The notes beneath the pieces are model-generated. The model was not told the origin of the DNA. It worked only from the letters and a program-made list of their open reading frames with translations, and did no database searches. From assembly GCF_002454115.1 (NCBI RefSeq), contig NZ_DKIH01000010.1, forward strand, positions 243,172 through 307,171: a DNA stretch of 64,000 nucleotides, in the 5' to 3' direction. A program made the translations under genes and the position numbers. Position 1 is the stretch's first letter, and each line of letters opens with the position of its first letter. The DNA is from Sphingopyxis sp. UBA6723. Its GTDB lineage: Bacteria; Pseudomonadota; Alphaproteobacteria; Sphingomonadales; Sphingomonadaceae. Below, piece by piece: positions 21,958 through 30,256 of this stretch.

Positions 21958-24732
21958 GTGATCCGCGCGGCGCTGACCCGATGGAAACCGGCGGTCCTCG
22001 CCGGACTGGCGCTGGTGGGACTCGTTCCCGCTGGCGCGCAGGCCGTTGATAAAGCGCCGGTTTCGCTGGCGACCGACAGCTGGGCGCCGAACGAGGACGA
22101 CAGCTGGCTGTTCGACATGCGGTCGGGGCAATATCGGCTGGGCGACGGAGTGCGCGGCTATCAGACGCCGCAGGGGGTGTGCGTCGACCTCGCCGATGTC
22201 GTGCTCGCGCTCGACCTGGCGGTGCGCATCGACAAGAAGTTGCGCCGCGCAACCGGGTGGGTGTTCGACGAACGTCGCAGCCTGACGATCGACCGCGACG
22301 CGGGCGAAGTGCGCGCGGGGAGCCAGAGTTTCCGCCTCTCCGCCACGATGATTCGCGATACGCCCGCGGGCTGGTGCGTCGATCTGGACAGTTTGAACGC
22401 CTGGTTGGGGGTGCCGATCGTTGCCGACCTGTCGAACGCGGTGCTGCGGATCGACACCAAAGACAAGCTCCCGTTCCAGCTCGCCGCCGAACGGCGTGCC
22501 CGCGCGGCGGGGATCCGGCCGGCGGCGCAGTTCGACCTCGCGAGCCTGCCGCAGGCTTCGCGGCCGTATCAGGCGTGGGCGACGCCGTCGGTCGATGTCG
22601 TCGCGACGGCGGGGTTCGTGTCCGACCGGCGCGGTGGTTCCTATGTTCAGGGGCGGTACGAGATTTTTGCGGCGGGCGAGGTGCTGGGGCAGAGTTTCGA
22701 TGCGCGGCTGTCGTCGGATAATGAGGGCGTGCCCGACAGCCTGCGGATGCGGCTGTATCGTACCGATCCCGAAGGACGTCTGCTCGGGCCGCTGAAGGCG
22801 ACGCATTATGCGGTGGGCGATGTCAGCCTGCTGTCGACTGGCGCAGTCGCGTCGTCGGCGCCCGGGCGCGGCGCGGTGGTCACCAACCGCCCGATCGAGC
22901 GTCCCGACAGTTTCGACAAAACGACCTTCCGCGGCGATCTGCCCGCCGGATGGGATGCCGAACTCTATCGCAACGGCCAGTTGTTGGCGTTCACCAACCC
23001 GAATGGCGATGGCCGCTATGAATTTCTCGACGTTCCGCTGCAATATGGCGCGAACCGCTTCGAGATCGTGTTGTACGGCCCGCAGGGACAGGTCCGGCGC
23101 GAAATCAAGCAGGTGCAGGTGGGGATGGACTCGATCCCGCCGCAGCAGACCTGGTATTGGGCGGGGTTCGCGCAGGAAAATGCCGACCTGATCGAGTTCG
23201 GCGGGCGACGGCGCGGGCCGTTCCGGCGCGGCTGGCGCGGGACGCTTGGTCTAGAGCGCGGACTCGACACGCGCACATCAATCGCGGCCTATGCCCACAG
23301 CCTGATGATCGAGGATGTCCGGCGCAACTATGCTGAGGTAGCGCTGCACCGGTCTATCGGGCCGACCCTGTTGGAGGTCGGCGGCAGCTACGCCGACGAT
23401 GGCGGCGGCGCGGTGCGCGCGAGCTGGCTCGCGGCGTTCGGCGAAACCTATATCCGGGCCGATGCAATGCGCGGCTGGAACGGCTTTGTGTCCGATCGTT
23501 TTATCAGCAATATCAATGGCCTCTATTCGATCTCGGTCGATCAGTCGGTCAAGCTGGGGCAGACGGTGCTGCCGCTGCATTTCGATGTGCGCCACATCGA
23601 ACGGCGATCGGGCATCGACAGCATCGAGGCCAGCGCGCGCGCGTCGGCGAGTTTCCGCGCGCTGACCTTTACCGGGCAACTCGACTGGAGCCGTACCAAA
23701 GCGCCAATCGGTCCCGATCCGCCCGACAATTTGACCGCCAGTCTGCTCGCCAATGCCCGGATCGGGCGCGTCCGCCTGCGCGGTGAGGCGCGCTTTGCGC
23801 TGTCGGGCGACAGCAGCGACACGCGCGTGGCGCTCATCGGCGAATGGGCAGGGAAGGGTGATGCCGAATGGCGCGCCGAACTTGGCTATGACCGCGGGCT
23901 CGAACGCGCGCGCGTCGGTGCCGGATATACGCGCCGTTTCAATCGGTTACAGCTGAGCGGTTTCGGCGAAGTGGCGAGCGATGGATCGCTCGCGGCGTCG
24001 CTTTCGCTCGCCTTCAGCCTGGGGCCGAAACCTAACGGCGGCTGGCGGGTGTCGAGCGAAAAGCTGGCGAGCCGCGGCCAGGTGATCGCCGATGTGTGGA
24101 TGGACGACAATGGCGACGGCATCCGCCAGCCGGGCGAAGCCGCGCTGGCGGGCGTGCCGCTGACCGCGGGCAACGCCTATGTTGAAGCCGCGACCGACAA
24201 GGACGGCCGCGGGACGATTGACGGGCTGGAGCCGTTCCGGCCGGTGCTGATCGGCATCGACGCCGGCAGCCTGCCCGATCCCTATGTCCAGCCCGCGCTG
24301 CTCGGCGTGGTCGTGTCGCCGCGCCCCGGCGTTGCGACGCGCGTGTCGCTGCCGATGGCGGCGGCGGGGGAGATCGAGGGTGTGGTGCGGCGCGACGGCG
24401 GCAACCCGGTCGAGGGGCTGGCACTCGAATTGGTCGATGCCGAAGGCCGGGTGCGGGCGACGACGCTGACCGAGTTCGATGGCTATTTCCTGTTCGAAAG
24501 CGTGGCTTATGGGCGCTATACGGTGCGGCTGGGCAAGGCGTCGGCGGCGGCGCTCCGGCTCGATGGCGGTTTTGGAGTCGCCGCGGTTCCGGGCAAGGCA
24601 ATGCCGCGGGTACGGCTGGGCACGCTGGCGCTGAAGCCGTTGCGGCGCGACGCGGCCGTGCCCGATGGAGCGGCGAAGGGCGAGGGCAACGGCGCGCGTG
24701 GGCCGCCGGGTGAAGGGGACGGGGGCTTATAG
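21958..24732 (+). CDS. Usher-like outer membrane protein with C-terminal adhesin-type repeats
   Basis: 924 residues from a GTG start with signal MIRAALTRWKPAVLAGLALVGLVPAGAQA. Parts resemble ushers of the TcfC/CFA-I type: GWDAELYRNGQLLAFTNPNGDGRYEFLDVPLQYGANRFEIV matches the plug-region pattern, followed by a long beta-strand-rich barrel. From about residue 705 two small beta domains follow: DVWMDDNGDGIRQPGEAALAGV (SdrD B-like with a calcium-type DNGDG loop) and EIEGVVRRDGG...EFDGYFLFESVAYGRYTVRL (carboxypeptidase-regulatory-like). The tail is Gly/Pro-rich. It would export and anchor the DUF4402 subunit in the outer membrane. The C-terminal domains are unusual for classical FimD ushers. Confidence 0.8.
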   Translation: MIRAALTRWKPAVLAGLALVGLVPAGAQAVDKAPVSLATDSWAPNEDDSWLFDMRSGQYRLGDGVRGYQTPQGVCVDLADVVLALDLAVRIDKKLRRATGWVFDERRSLTIDRDAGEVRAGSQSFRLSATMIRDTPAGWCVDLDSLNAWLGVPIVADLSNAVLRIDTKDKLPFQLAAERRARAAGIRPAAQFDLASLPQASRPYQAWATPSVDVVATAGFVSDRRGGSYVQGRYEIFAAGEVLGQSFDARLSSDNEGVPDSLRMRLYRTDPEGRLLGPLKATHYAVGDVSLLSTGAVASSAPGRGAVVTNRPIERPDSFDKTTFRGDLPAGWDAELYRNGQLLAFTNPNGDGRYEFLDVPLQYGANRFEIVLYGPQGQVRREIKQVQVGMDSIPPQQTWYWAGFAQENADLIEFGGRRRGPFRRGWRGTLGLERGLDTRTSIAAYAHSLMIEDVRRNYAEVALHRSIGPTLLEVGGSYADDGGGAVRASWLAAFGETYIRADAMRGWNGFVSDRFISNINGLYSISVDQSVKLGQTVLPLHFDVRHIERRSGIDSIEASARASASFRALTFTGQLDWSRTKAPIGPDPPDNLTASLLANARIGRVRLRGEARFALSGDSSDTRVALIGEWAGKGDAEWRAELGYDRGLERARVGAGYTRRFNRLQLSGFGEVASDGSLAASLSLAFSLGPKPNGGWRVSSEKLASRGQVIADVWMDDNGDGIRQPGEAALAGVPLTAGNAYVEAATDKDGRGTIDGLEPFRPVLIGIDAGSLPDPYVQPALLGVVVSPRPGVATRVSLPMAAAGEIEGVVRRDGGNPVEGLALELVDAEGRVRATTLTEFDGYFLFESVAYGRYTVRLGKASAAALRLDGGFGVAAVPGKAMPRVRLGTLALKPLRRDAAVPDGAAKGEGNGARGPPGEGDGGL

Positions 24733-24766
24733 CTGACAATCGGCGGTTCGGGCGTGGTAGCAGATT

Positions 24767-25591
24767 TCACTCCAATTCAGGCCGGGGGGCCATCCAGAGC
24801 TTTTCGTGCGGAAAAGGAAAACGGATCGAAGCCGACCATTTTTGACCGTCTATTTCAAAAGCGCCCCGTTCATTCCGGCGTTCGAAGAACGCGCGCAGAT
24901 CGGCAAGTTTGGTCGAAGGCATGAAAATGCTGAACGAGTCTCCGCCTCGCCTGACAGTCTTGGCATCGTTCAGTCCTGGCCATTTCTCCGGCCAATTTAA
25001 TGACGGTTCGGGCGCATGTTCATACGGCCAGATCATCACCTCGATGTTTTCCGGTAGCCATTCCCGGCCTTTTGGATGTTTGAATTGCGCCAGTACGTCG
25101 TAGGCGTGATTGACTTCGAGCGGCACCTGAGCCCGCACGGCCTTATCCTCGAGCGAACCGTACACCGAAACAAATATGGGGCGGGCGGTTCGATAGATCA
25201 GCAAATTCTGCTCAGGCTGGTCGGTCGCATCCGCGGCATCGAAACGTCCATAGGACCGCGACAGCGAAGGCAGATCCAGCCGATCGAGCAGTTGGTCGAT
25301 TTCGGGCTTGTCCAATCGTGTGGTGACGAAGCCGTTTGTGCTCTTCTGGATGACCGTTCCGTCCTCATAGAGTGCAAAGGTTGGCGAATCGGATCCCATT
25401 ACAGACGCCCATGGATCGGTTTCGAGCAAAACCACGAGCGGGCCTGGCTGATCGGACTGCCTCGCTGCCGCGAGGGTGCGCGGTCGTTCGAAGAAGGCAA
25501 CTTGGTCTGGCTGGGGCAGGATCTCGCGCGGCTCTACGTTGGGCGGTTCGGCACCGGAGCAACTGACGAGGCAGAAGACCGCAAGAGACAT
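24767..25591 (-). CDS. Orphan lipoprotein of unknown function
   Basis: About 274 residues if started at the Met before SLAVFCLVSC; the lipobox LVSC follows a short hydrophobic segment. A longer frame begins at 25654. I do not recognise the family. The mature region has ALYEDGTVIQKSTNGFVTTRLDKPEIDQLLDRLDLPSL, where a value is read and compared, and an aromatic stretch ENIEVMIWPYEHAPEPSLNWPEKWP. It is leftward, convergent with the usher gene and divergent from the FAD oxidoreductase gene, so it is probably not part of either cluster. Confidence 0.65.
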   Translation of the reverse strand: MSLAVFCLVSCSGAEPPNVEPREILPQPDQVAFFERPRTLAAARQSDQPGPLVVLLETDPWASVMGSDSPTFALYEDGTVIQKSTNGFVTTRLDKPEIDQLLDRLDLPSLSRSYGRFDAADATDQPEQNLLIYRTARPIFVSVYGSLEDKAVRAQVPLEVNHAYDVLAQFKHPKGREWLPENIEVMIWPYEHAPEPSLNWPEKWPGLNDAKTVRRGGDSFSIFMPSTKLADLRAFFERRNERGAFEIDGQKWSASIRFPFPHEKLWMAPRPELE

Positions 25592-25741
25592 CAGTATTCG
25601 CGTCGCGCCCAATGTTTTTCCGTCTCCATTTCCCGCTTTGTCGGCAACCAGCACATCGCCGCGATGGCCGCAACAGATTGTTGCCTAGGCGGCTGGATTG
25701 GCCATTCGAACGACGGAGGCACCGAATGAGACCCCACAAAT

Positions 25742-25756
25742 TTAACCATTTCTTAG
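25742..25756 (+). promoter_or_regulatory. CtrA-like site (TTAACCAT; TTAA-N7-TTAG)
   Basis: TTAACCAT at 25742-25749 is a perfect CtrA half-site, and TTAA-N7-TTAG over 25742-25756 is one base from the full consensus. It lies 56-70 bp upstream of the FAD oxidoreductase start. Regulation by CtrA is inferred only from the motif. Confidence 0.45.
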
Positions 25757-25811
25757 CCATGATTGGCCACAGCGGAAGGGAGCATGAATTTGCCTGTGGG
25801 GAAGTCAATCA

Positions 25812-27350
25812 ATGTCCGATCTATCCGGTTCGCCGACAAACCGCCCGACCAGTGTCGATGTTGCCGTCATCGGCGCCGGGCCGGCCGGACTGACCGCGGC
25901 CTATCAGCTGACGCAACAGGGGTACCGGGTGACGGTCATCGAGAAGGATCCGGTCTATGTCGGCGGGATCAGCCGGACGGTGGAGCATGACGGTTTCCGC
26001 TTCGACATCGGCGGGCATCGCTTTTTTTCGAAAAGCCGCGAAGTCGTCGATCTGTGGAACGAGATTTTGCCCGACGATTTCATCGAGCGCCCGCGGATGA
26101 GCCGCATCTATTACGAAGGCAAATTCTACTCCTACCCGCTACGCGCGTTTGAGGCGCTGTGGAACCTGGGCGTCGTGCGCTCGACCCTCTGCATGGTGAG
26201 CTATGCCAAGGCCAAGCTGTTGCCGAACAACAATGTGCGCAGTTTCGAGGACTGGACGATCAACCAGTTCGGCAAGAAGCTCTATTCGATCTTTTTCAAG
26301 ACCTATACCGAGAAGGTTTGGGGCATGCCGTGCGACGAAATGTCGGCGGACTGGGCGGCGCAGCGCATCAAGGGGCTTTCGCTCGGCGGGGCGGTGATTG
26401 ACGGGCTGAAGCGCAGCCTGGGGCTCAACAAACGGCCGAATGACGGCATGGCGACCAAGACTCTGCTCGAAACCTTTCGCTATCCGCGGCTTGGCCCGGG
26501 CATGATGTGGGACGCGGCGCGCGACAAGGTCGTCGCGGGCGGCAATCATGTGTTGATGGCGCACAGTTTCAAACAGCTGACGCAGGATCAGGTGAGCGGC
26601 CGCTGGCGGCTGACCGCGAACGGTCCCGATGGCGACGTCGTGATCGACGCGGCGCATGTCATCAGCTCGGCGCCGATGCGCGAGCTGGCGGCCCGTATCC
26701 ATCCGTTGCCCGCCTGCGCGCTGACCGCAGCGCCGCAGCTGAAATATCGCGACTTTCTGACGGTGGCGCTCAAGATTCGGTCGGAGGATCTGTTCCCCGA
26801 CAATTGGATCTATATCCACGACAGCAAGGTGCAGGTCGGCCGGGTGCAGAATTTCCGCAGCTGGTCGCCCGAAATGGTTCCCGACCCCGAACTCGCGTGC
26901 GTTGGCCTGGAGTATTTCTGCTTCGAGGGCGACGGGCTGTGGGCGTCGAGCGACGACGAGCTGATTGCGCTGGCGACCAAGGAAATGGCGATCCTGGGGC
27001 TGTGCGATCCCAAGGATGTCGTGGGCGGCGCCGTGGTGCGGCAGGAAAAGGCCTATCCGGTCTATGACGACGACTATGCCGTGCATGTCGAAACGATGCG
27101 CAGCGAGCTGGAGGCGCGCTATCCGACGCTGCATATGGTCGGGCGCAACGGCATGCACCGCTATAACAACCAGGATCATGCAATGATGACCGCGATGCTG
27201 ACGGTGCGCAATATCGTCGCGGGCGAGCGGGTGTACGACATCTGGGGCGTCAACGAGGATGCCGAATATCACGAAAGCGGCACCGAGGGCGAACAGGCGG
27301 CGCTGGCATCGGTGCGCGACGTTCCCGCGCGCGTGCCGAAAGCTGCCTGA
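25812..27350 (+). CDS. FAD-dependent oxidoreductase, UDP-galactopyranose-mutase-like
   Basis: 512 residues. The Rossmann motif VAVIGAGPAGLTAAYQLTQQGYRVTVIEKD is followed by GGISRTVEHDGFRFDIGGHRFFSKS, EDWTINQFGKKLYSIFFKTYTEKVWGMPCDEMSADWAAQRI and a C-terminal GRNGMHRYNNQDHAMMTA, a pattern shared with UDP-galactopyranose mutase and protoporphyrinogen-oxidase-like amine oxidases. The GtrA and GT-C membrane genes that follow suggest sugar-nucleotide or lipid-linked sugar chemistry rather than haem synthesis, for which hemJ is present. The substrate is not determined. Confidence 0.82.
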   Translation: MSDLSGSPTNRPTSVDVAVIGAGPAGLTAAYQLTQQGYRVTVIEKDPVYVGGISRTVEHDGFRFDIGGHRFFSKSREVVDLWNEILPDDFIERPRMSRIYYEGKFYSYPLRAFEALWNLGVVRSTLCMVSYAKAKLLPNNNVRSFEDWTINQFGKKLYSIFFKTYTEKVWGMPCDEMSADWAAQRIKGLSLGGAVIDGLKRSLGLNKRPNDGMATKTLLETFRYPRLGPGMMWDAARDKVVAGGNHVLMAHSFKQLTQDQVSGRWRLTANGPDGDVVIDAAHVISSAPMRELAARIHPLPACALTAAPQLKYRDFLTVALKIRSEDLFPDNWIYIHDSKVQVGRVQNFRSWSPEMVPDPELACVGLEYFCFEGDGLWASSDDELIALATKEMAILGLCDPKDVVGGAVVRQEKAYPVYDDDYAVHVETMRSELEARYPTLHMVGRNGMHRYNNQDHAMMTAMLTVRNIVAGERVYDIWGVNEDAEYHESGTEGEQAALASVRDVPARVPKAA

Positions 27351-27375
27351 GGCGTTGGCCAAAGGCGTTTTTGCC

Positions 27376-27807
27376 ATGCTGCCCATTTCCAAATTGATCG
27401 GATCGATCCGCCGCGGCGAAATTCGCTGGCTGAACTATTTGCTCGCCAGCGTGCTCGCGCTGGGGAGCGATGCGGCGCTGTTCCTGCTGCTGCTCGATTC
27501 GGGGTTGGCGCCGGTCGCGGCGTCGGCGGTCGGCTATTGCGCCGGGATATTGGTTCACTGGCTGGTGTCGAGCCGCCTCGTTTTTGCCGACGGCGCCGCG
27601 GCGCGCGGCACGGGTGAACGGCACCGCCAGAAGATGCTGTTCGTCGGATCGGCGCTGGTCGGCCTTGCCGTCACGACGGCCATCGTTGGTACCGGCAGCG
27701 CGCTGGGGCTCGATCCCCGCCTCGCCAAGCTCGCGGCGATCGTGGTCAGTTTCCAGACTACCTATTTGCTGCGCCGCCATATCGTTTTCCGGGCCGCCGC
27801 GGCGTGA
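27376..27807 (+). CDS. GtrA family membrane protein
   Basis: 143 residues from the ATG at 27376; a start at 27259 would overlap the previous gene by 92 bp. Four membrane helices are seen, with IRWLNYLLASVLALGSDAALFLLLLDSGLAPVAASAVGYCAGILVHWLVSSRLVF, the GtrA pattern. GtrA-type proteins are thought to flip polyprenyl-phosphate-linked sugars across the inner membrane. No GtrB-type glycosyltransferase is adjacent. The stop overlaps the next start (GTGA). Confidence 0.86.
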   Translation: MLPISKLIGSIRRGEIRWLNYLLASVLALGSDAALFLLLLDSGLAPVAASAVGYCAGILVHWLVSSRLVFADGAAARGTGERHRQKMLFVGSALVGLAVTTAIVGTGSALGLDPRLAKLAAIVVSFQTTYLLRRHIVFRAAAA

Positions 27808-29672
27808 CCGACGTCGCCGTACCAGCGGCGTGTTGGGCACTGGGCAACCAGCCCGCGCCGGATGCGGACGGCAGCACGATGCCGCGCTGGCTGACCCCCA
27901 TACGCATCGCGCTGCTGATCTGGGGCGCGATGAGCCTGATCGCGATCATCGCCAACTGGCCGGCGATTGTCGCGCTCGATCTGGGCGATACCGACGACGC
28001 AATGCGGATGGCGCAGGTGCGCGACCTGCTGGCCGGACAAAGCTGGTGGGATTTGTCGCAATATCGCGTCAATCCCGCGGGCGGCGGGGTGCTGATGCAC
28101 TGGTCGCGGATCGTCGATGCGCCGCTGGCGGCGGGCATCCTGATCCTGAAGCCGCTGTTCGGGCAAGCGATGGCCGAACGTATCGTGATGACCTTGTGGC
28201 CACCGTTGCTGGGTGCCGTGCTGAGCGTGGCCTGTGCGCTGGGCTATCGCAGCCTGTCGGATCGGCGGATCGCCTATATCGTGCCGCTGTTCCTGATCAT
28301 GTCGGGCTTTATCGTGATGCAGTTCCGCCCGCTGCGGGTCGATCATCACGGCTGGCAGATCCTGCTGGCGATGCTGATCATGGCGCAGGCGCTGCGGCCC
28401 GCCAGCTGGCGGGCGGGATTGTGGGGCGGGCTGTTCGCGGCGGCGTTGCTGGCGGTGTCGATCGAAGGATTGCCGATCGTGGCGCTGTTCGCTGGACTGG
28501 CGGCGCTTCGCTGGGCGCTATATGCGCGCGATGCCGATCGCGATCGGTTGTGCGGCTATCTCGGCGCGCTTGCCGGGGGAGCGATCCTGTTGCAATTTGT
28601 CACGCGTGGTCCGCTCGGGCTGCTTGGCACCTGGTGTGATTCGCTGTCGGCGCCTTATATGGCCGCCTTTGTTGCGGCGACGGCGGCGACCTTTGCCGTG
28701 GTGCGCGCCAACCCGGCGGCCTTGTGGGTCCGCCTGGCGTTGCTGGGCGGCGCCGGACTGGTCGCGGCGGCGGCGCTGGTGGGAACCGAGCCGCAATGTG
28801 CGAAGGGGCCTTTTGCGGCGCTCGATCCGGTCGTTGTCGATTTCTGGTATAAGAATGTCCTTGAGGGACAGCCGTTGTGGGCATCGCGCGGTTATGACGC
28901 CATTTTTGTGCTGGTGCCGTCACTTGTCGGCTTGATCGGATCGGTCCTGGCGTGGCGCGGCTGTGCCGTGGCCGATGACCGTAAGGCTTGGACCACGGTG
29001 ATTGTCGCACTGGTGGGCGCAACGGCCATGTCATTGCTGGTGCTGCGGAGCGTATCGACCGCCCACCTCTTTGCCTTGCCAGGCGGCGCTTGGCTCGGCC
29101 TGCGCGCCTGGGACTGGGCGCGGACGATCCAGGCAACGATTCCGCGCGTGTTGGCGTCAGCCATGGCGTCGCTGACCCTGCCGCTGCTTGGCAGTATCGC
29201 GGCTTCCGCCGCGCTTGGTGTCCTGTTCACCGATTTGCGGCCCGATCCGGGCGATGATGCAGCGGCTGCGCCATTTGCAGGAAACTGTATGGATTCCGCC
29301 GCGGTTGCGGCGCTCAATGGCTTGCCACCGACGACGATCCTGACCCCGATCGACCTGGGCGCGCCGGTGATCTTCTGGACGCGGCACCGCCTGGTGGCGA
29401 CGCCGCACCACCGCAACAAGGACGCGATGGCGGACACCATCCGGGTCTTTGCAGGCGACCCGAGCCGGGCCGAGGCGCTGATCCGCAAAAATGGTGCGAC
29501 GCTGGTCGTCTTTTGCCGGACGGCCAATGATTTCAGGCAATATCGGCGTGCGCGGAACGATGCGCTGGCCGCGCAGCTTTACGCCGGGAAAGCGCCGATC
29601 TGGCTGGAACCCGTGCCCATCGCATCGCGTGCCGGGCTGTCGATTTGGCGGGTGAAGCCCGCGACCATGTGA
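27804..29672 (+). CDS. Polytopic GT-C-type glycosyltransferase-like membrane protein
   Basis: 622 residues starting at a GTG that overlaps the GtrA stop. It has about 11-13 membrane helices. Between the first two helices lies LDLGDTDDAMRMAQVRDLLAGQSWWDLSQYRVNP, an acidic DxD-type loop followed by LMHWSRIVDAPLA, typical of GT-C enzymes that take sugar from polyprenyl phosphate (compare STT3 and ArnT). A second loop has RPLRVDHHGWQ. The C-terminal domain is periplasmic. The acceptor is unknown. With GtrA and the mutase-like oxidoreductase it forms a three-gene cassette. Confidence 0.75.
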   Translation: MTDVAVPAACWALGNQPAPDADGSTMPRWLTPIRIALLIWGAMSLIAIIANWPAIVALDLGDTDDAMRMAQVRDLLAGQSWWDLSQYRVNPAGGGVLMHWSRIVDAPLAAGILILKPLFGQAMAERIVMTLWPPLLGAVLSVACALGYRSLSDRRIAYIVPLFLIMSGFIVMQFRPLRVDHHGWQILLAMLIMAQALRPASWRAGLWGGLFAAALLAVSIEGLPIVALFAGLAALRWALYARDADRDRLCGYLGALAGGAILLQFVTRGPLGLLGTWCDSLSAPYMAAFVAATAATFAVVRANPAALWVRLALLGGAGLVAAAALVGTEPQCAKGPFAALDPVVVDFWYKNVLEGQPLWASRGYDAIFVLVPSLVGLIGSVLAWRGCAVADDRKAWTTVIVALVGATAMSLLVLRSVSTAHLFALPGGAWLGLRAWDWARTIQATIPRVLASAMASLTLPLLGSIAASAALGVLFTDLRPDPGDDAAAAPFAGNCMDSAAVAALNGLPPTTILTPIDLGAPVIFWTRHRLVATPHHRNKDAMADTIRVFAGDPSRAEALIRKNGATLVVFCRTANDFRQYRRARNDALAAQLYAGKAPIWLEPVPIASRAGLSIWRVKPATM

Positions 29673-29697
29673 CGTCTCGGCGTCAATGGATTCGGCC

Positions 29698-30183
29698 TCA
29701 GGCGGGGCGGAAGGTCATTGCGGTACCGTTCATGCAATAACGCTTGCCGGTGGGCTTCGGGCCGTCGTTAAAGACATGGCCAAGATGGCCGCCGCAGCGT
29801 TTGCAATGCACTTCGGTACGCGCATAGCCCAGGTCATAGTCGGTCGATGTCGCGATCCCGCCCTTGAGCGGCGCCCAGAAGCTGGGCCAGCCGGTCTTGC
29901 TGTCATATTTGGTTTTGCTGGAATAGAGCGGCAGCGCGCAGCCCGCGCAGACGAAGGTACCGGCGCGCTTTTCCTTGTCGAGCGGATGGCTGAACGGGCG
30001 TTCGGTGCCGGCCTCGCGCAACACATAAAATTGCTGCGCGGTCAGCCGCTTTTTCCATTCGGCTTCGGACAGGCGCCACCCGGGGGCGGCCTGCGGGCGG
30101 GCCGATTTGGCCATCAGCATCGGGGCGGCAATCACGCCGCCACCAAGGGCGAGACCAGCTAGCAGGTAGCGGCGGTCAATCAT
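29698..30183 (-). CDS. msrB: Peptide-methionine (R)-S-oxide reductase
   Basis: 161 residues with an N-terminal export-type hydrophobic segment (YLLAGLALGGGVIAAPMLMA after MIDRR), so probably periplasmic or membrane-tethered. The zinc cysteines are Cys79/Cys82 (CAGC) and Cys127/Cys130 (CKRC), the catalytic one is Cys150 in RYCMNG, and TGWPSFW and GGHLGHVFNDGP are family motifs. It repairs oxidised methionine residues. It is a single gene lying 73 bp from the P450. Confidence 0.95.
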   Translation of the reverse strand: MIDRRYLLAGLALGGGVIAAPMLMAKSARPQAAPGWRLSEAEWKKRLTAQQFYVLREAGTERPFSHPLDKEKRAGTFVCAGCALPLYSSKTKYDSKTGWPSFWAPLKGGIATSTDYDLGYARTEVHCKRCGGHLGHVFNDGPKPTGKRYCMNGTAMTFRPA

Positions 30184-30256
30184 CAGGGACTCCTGACCCG
30201 TTGCGTGGGCCTTGCTGTGAGATACGTGGCGTTATCGCGCCAGGTTTCACCGCGCG

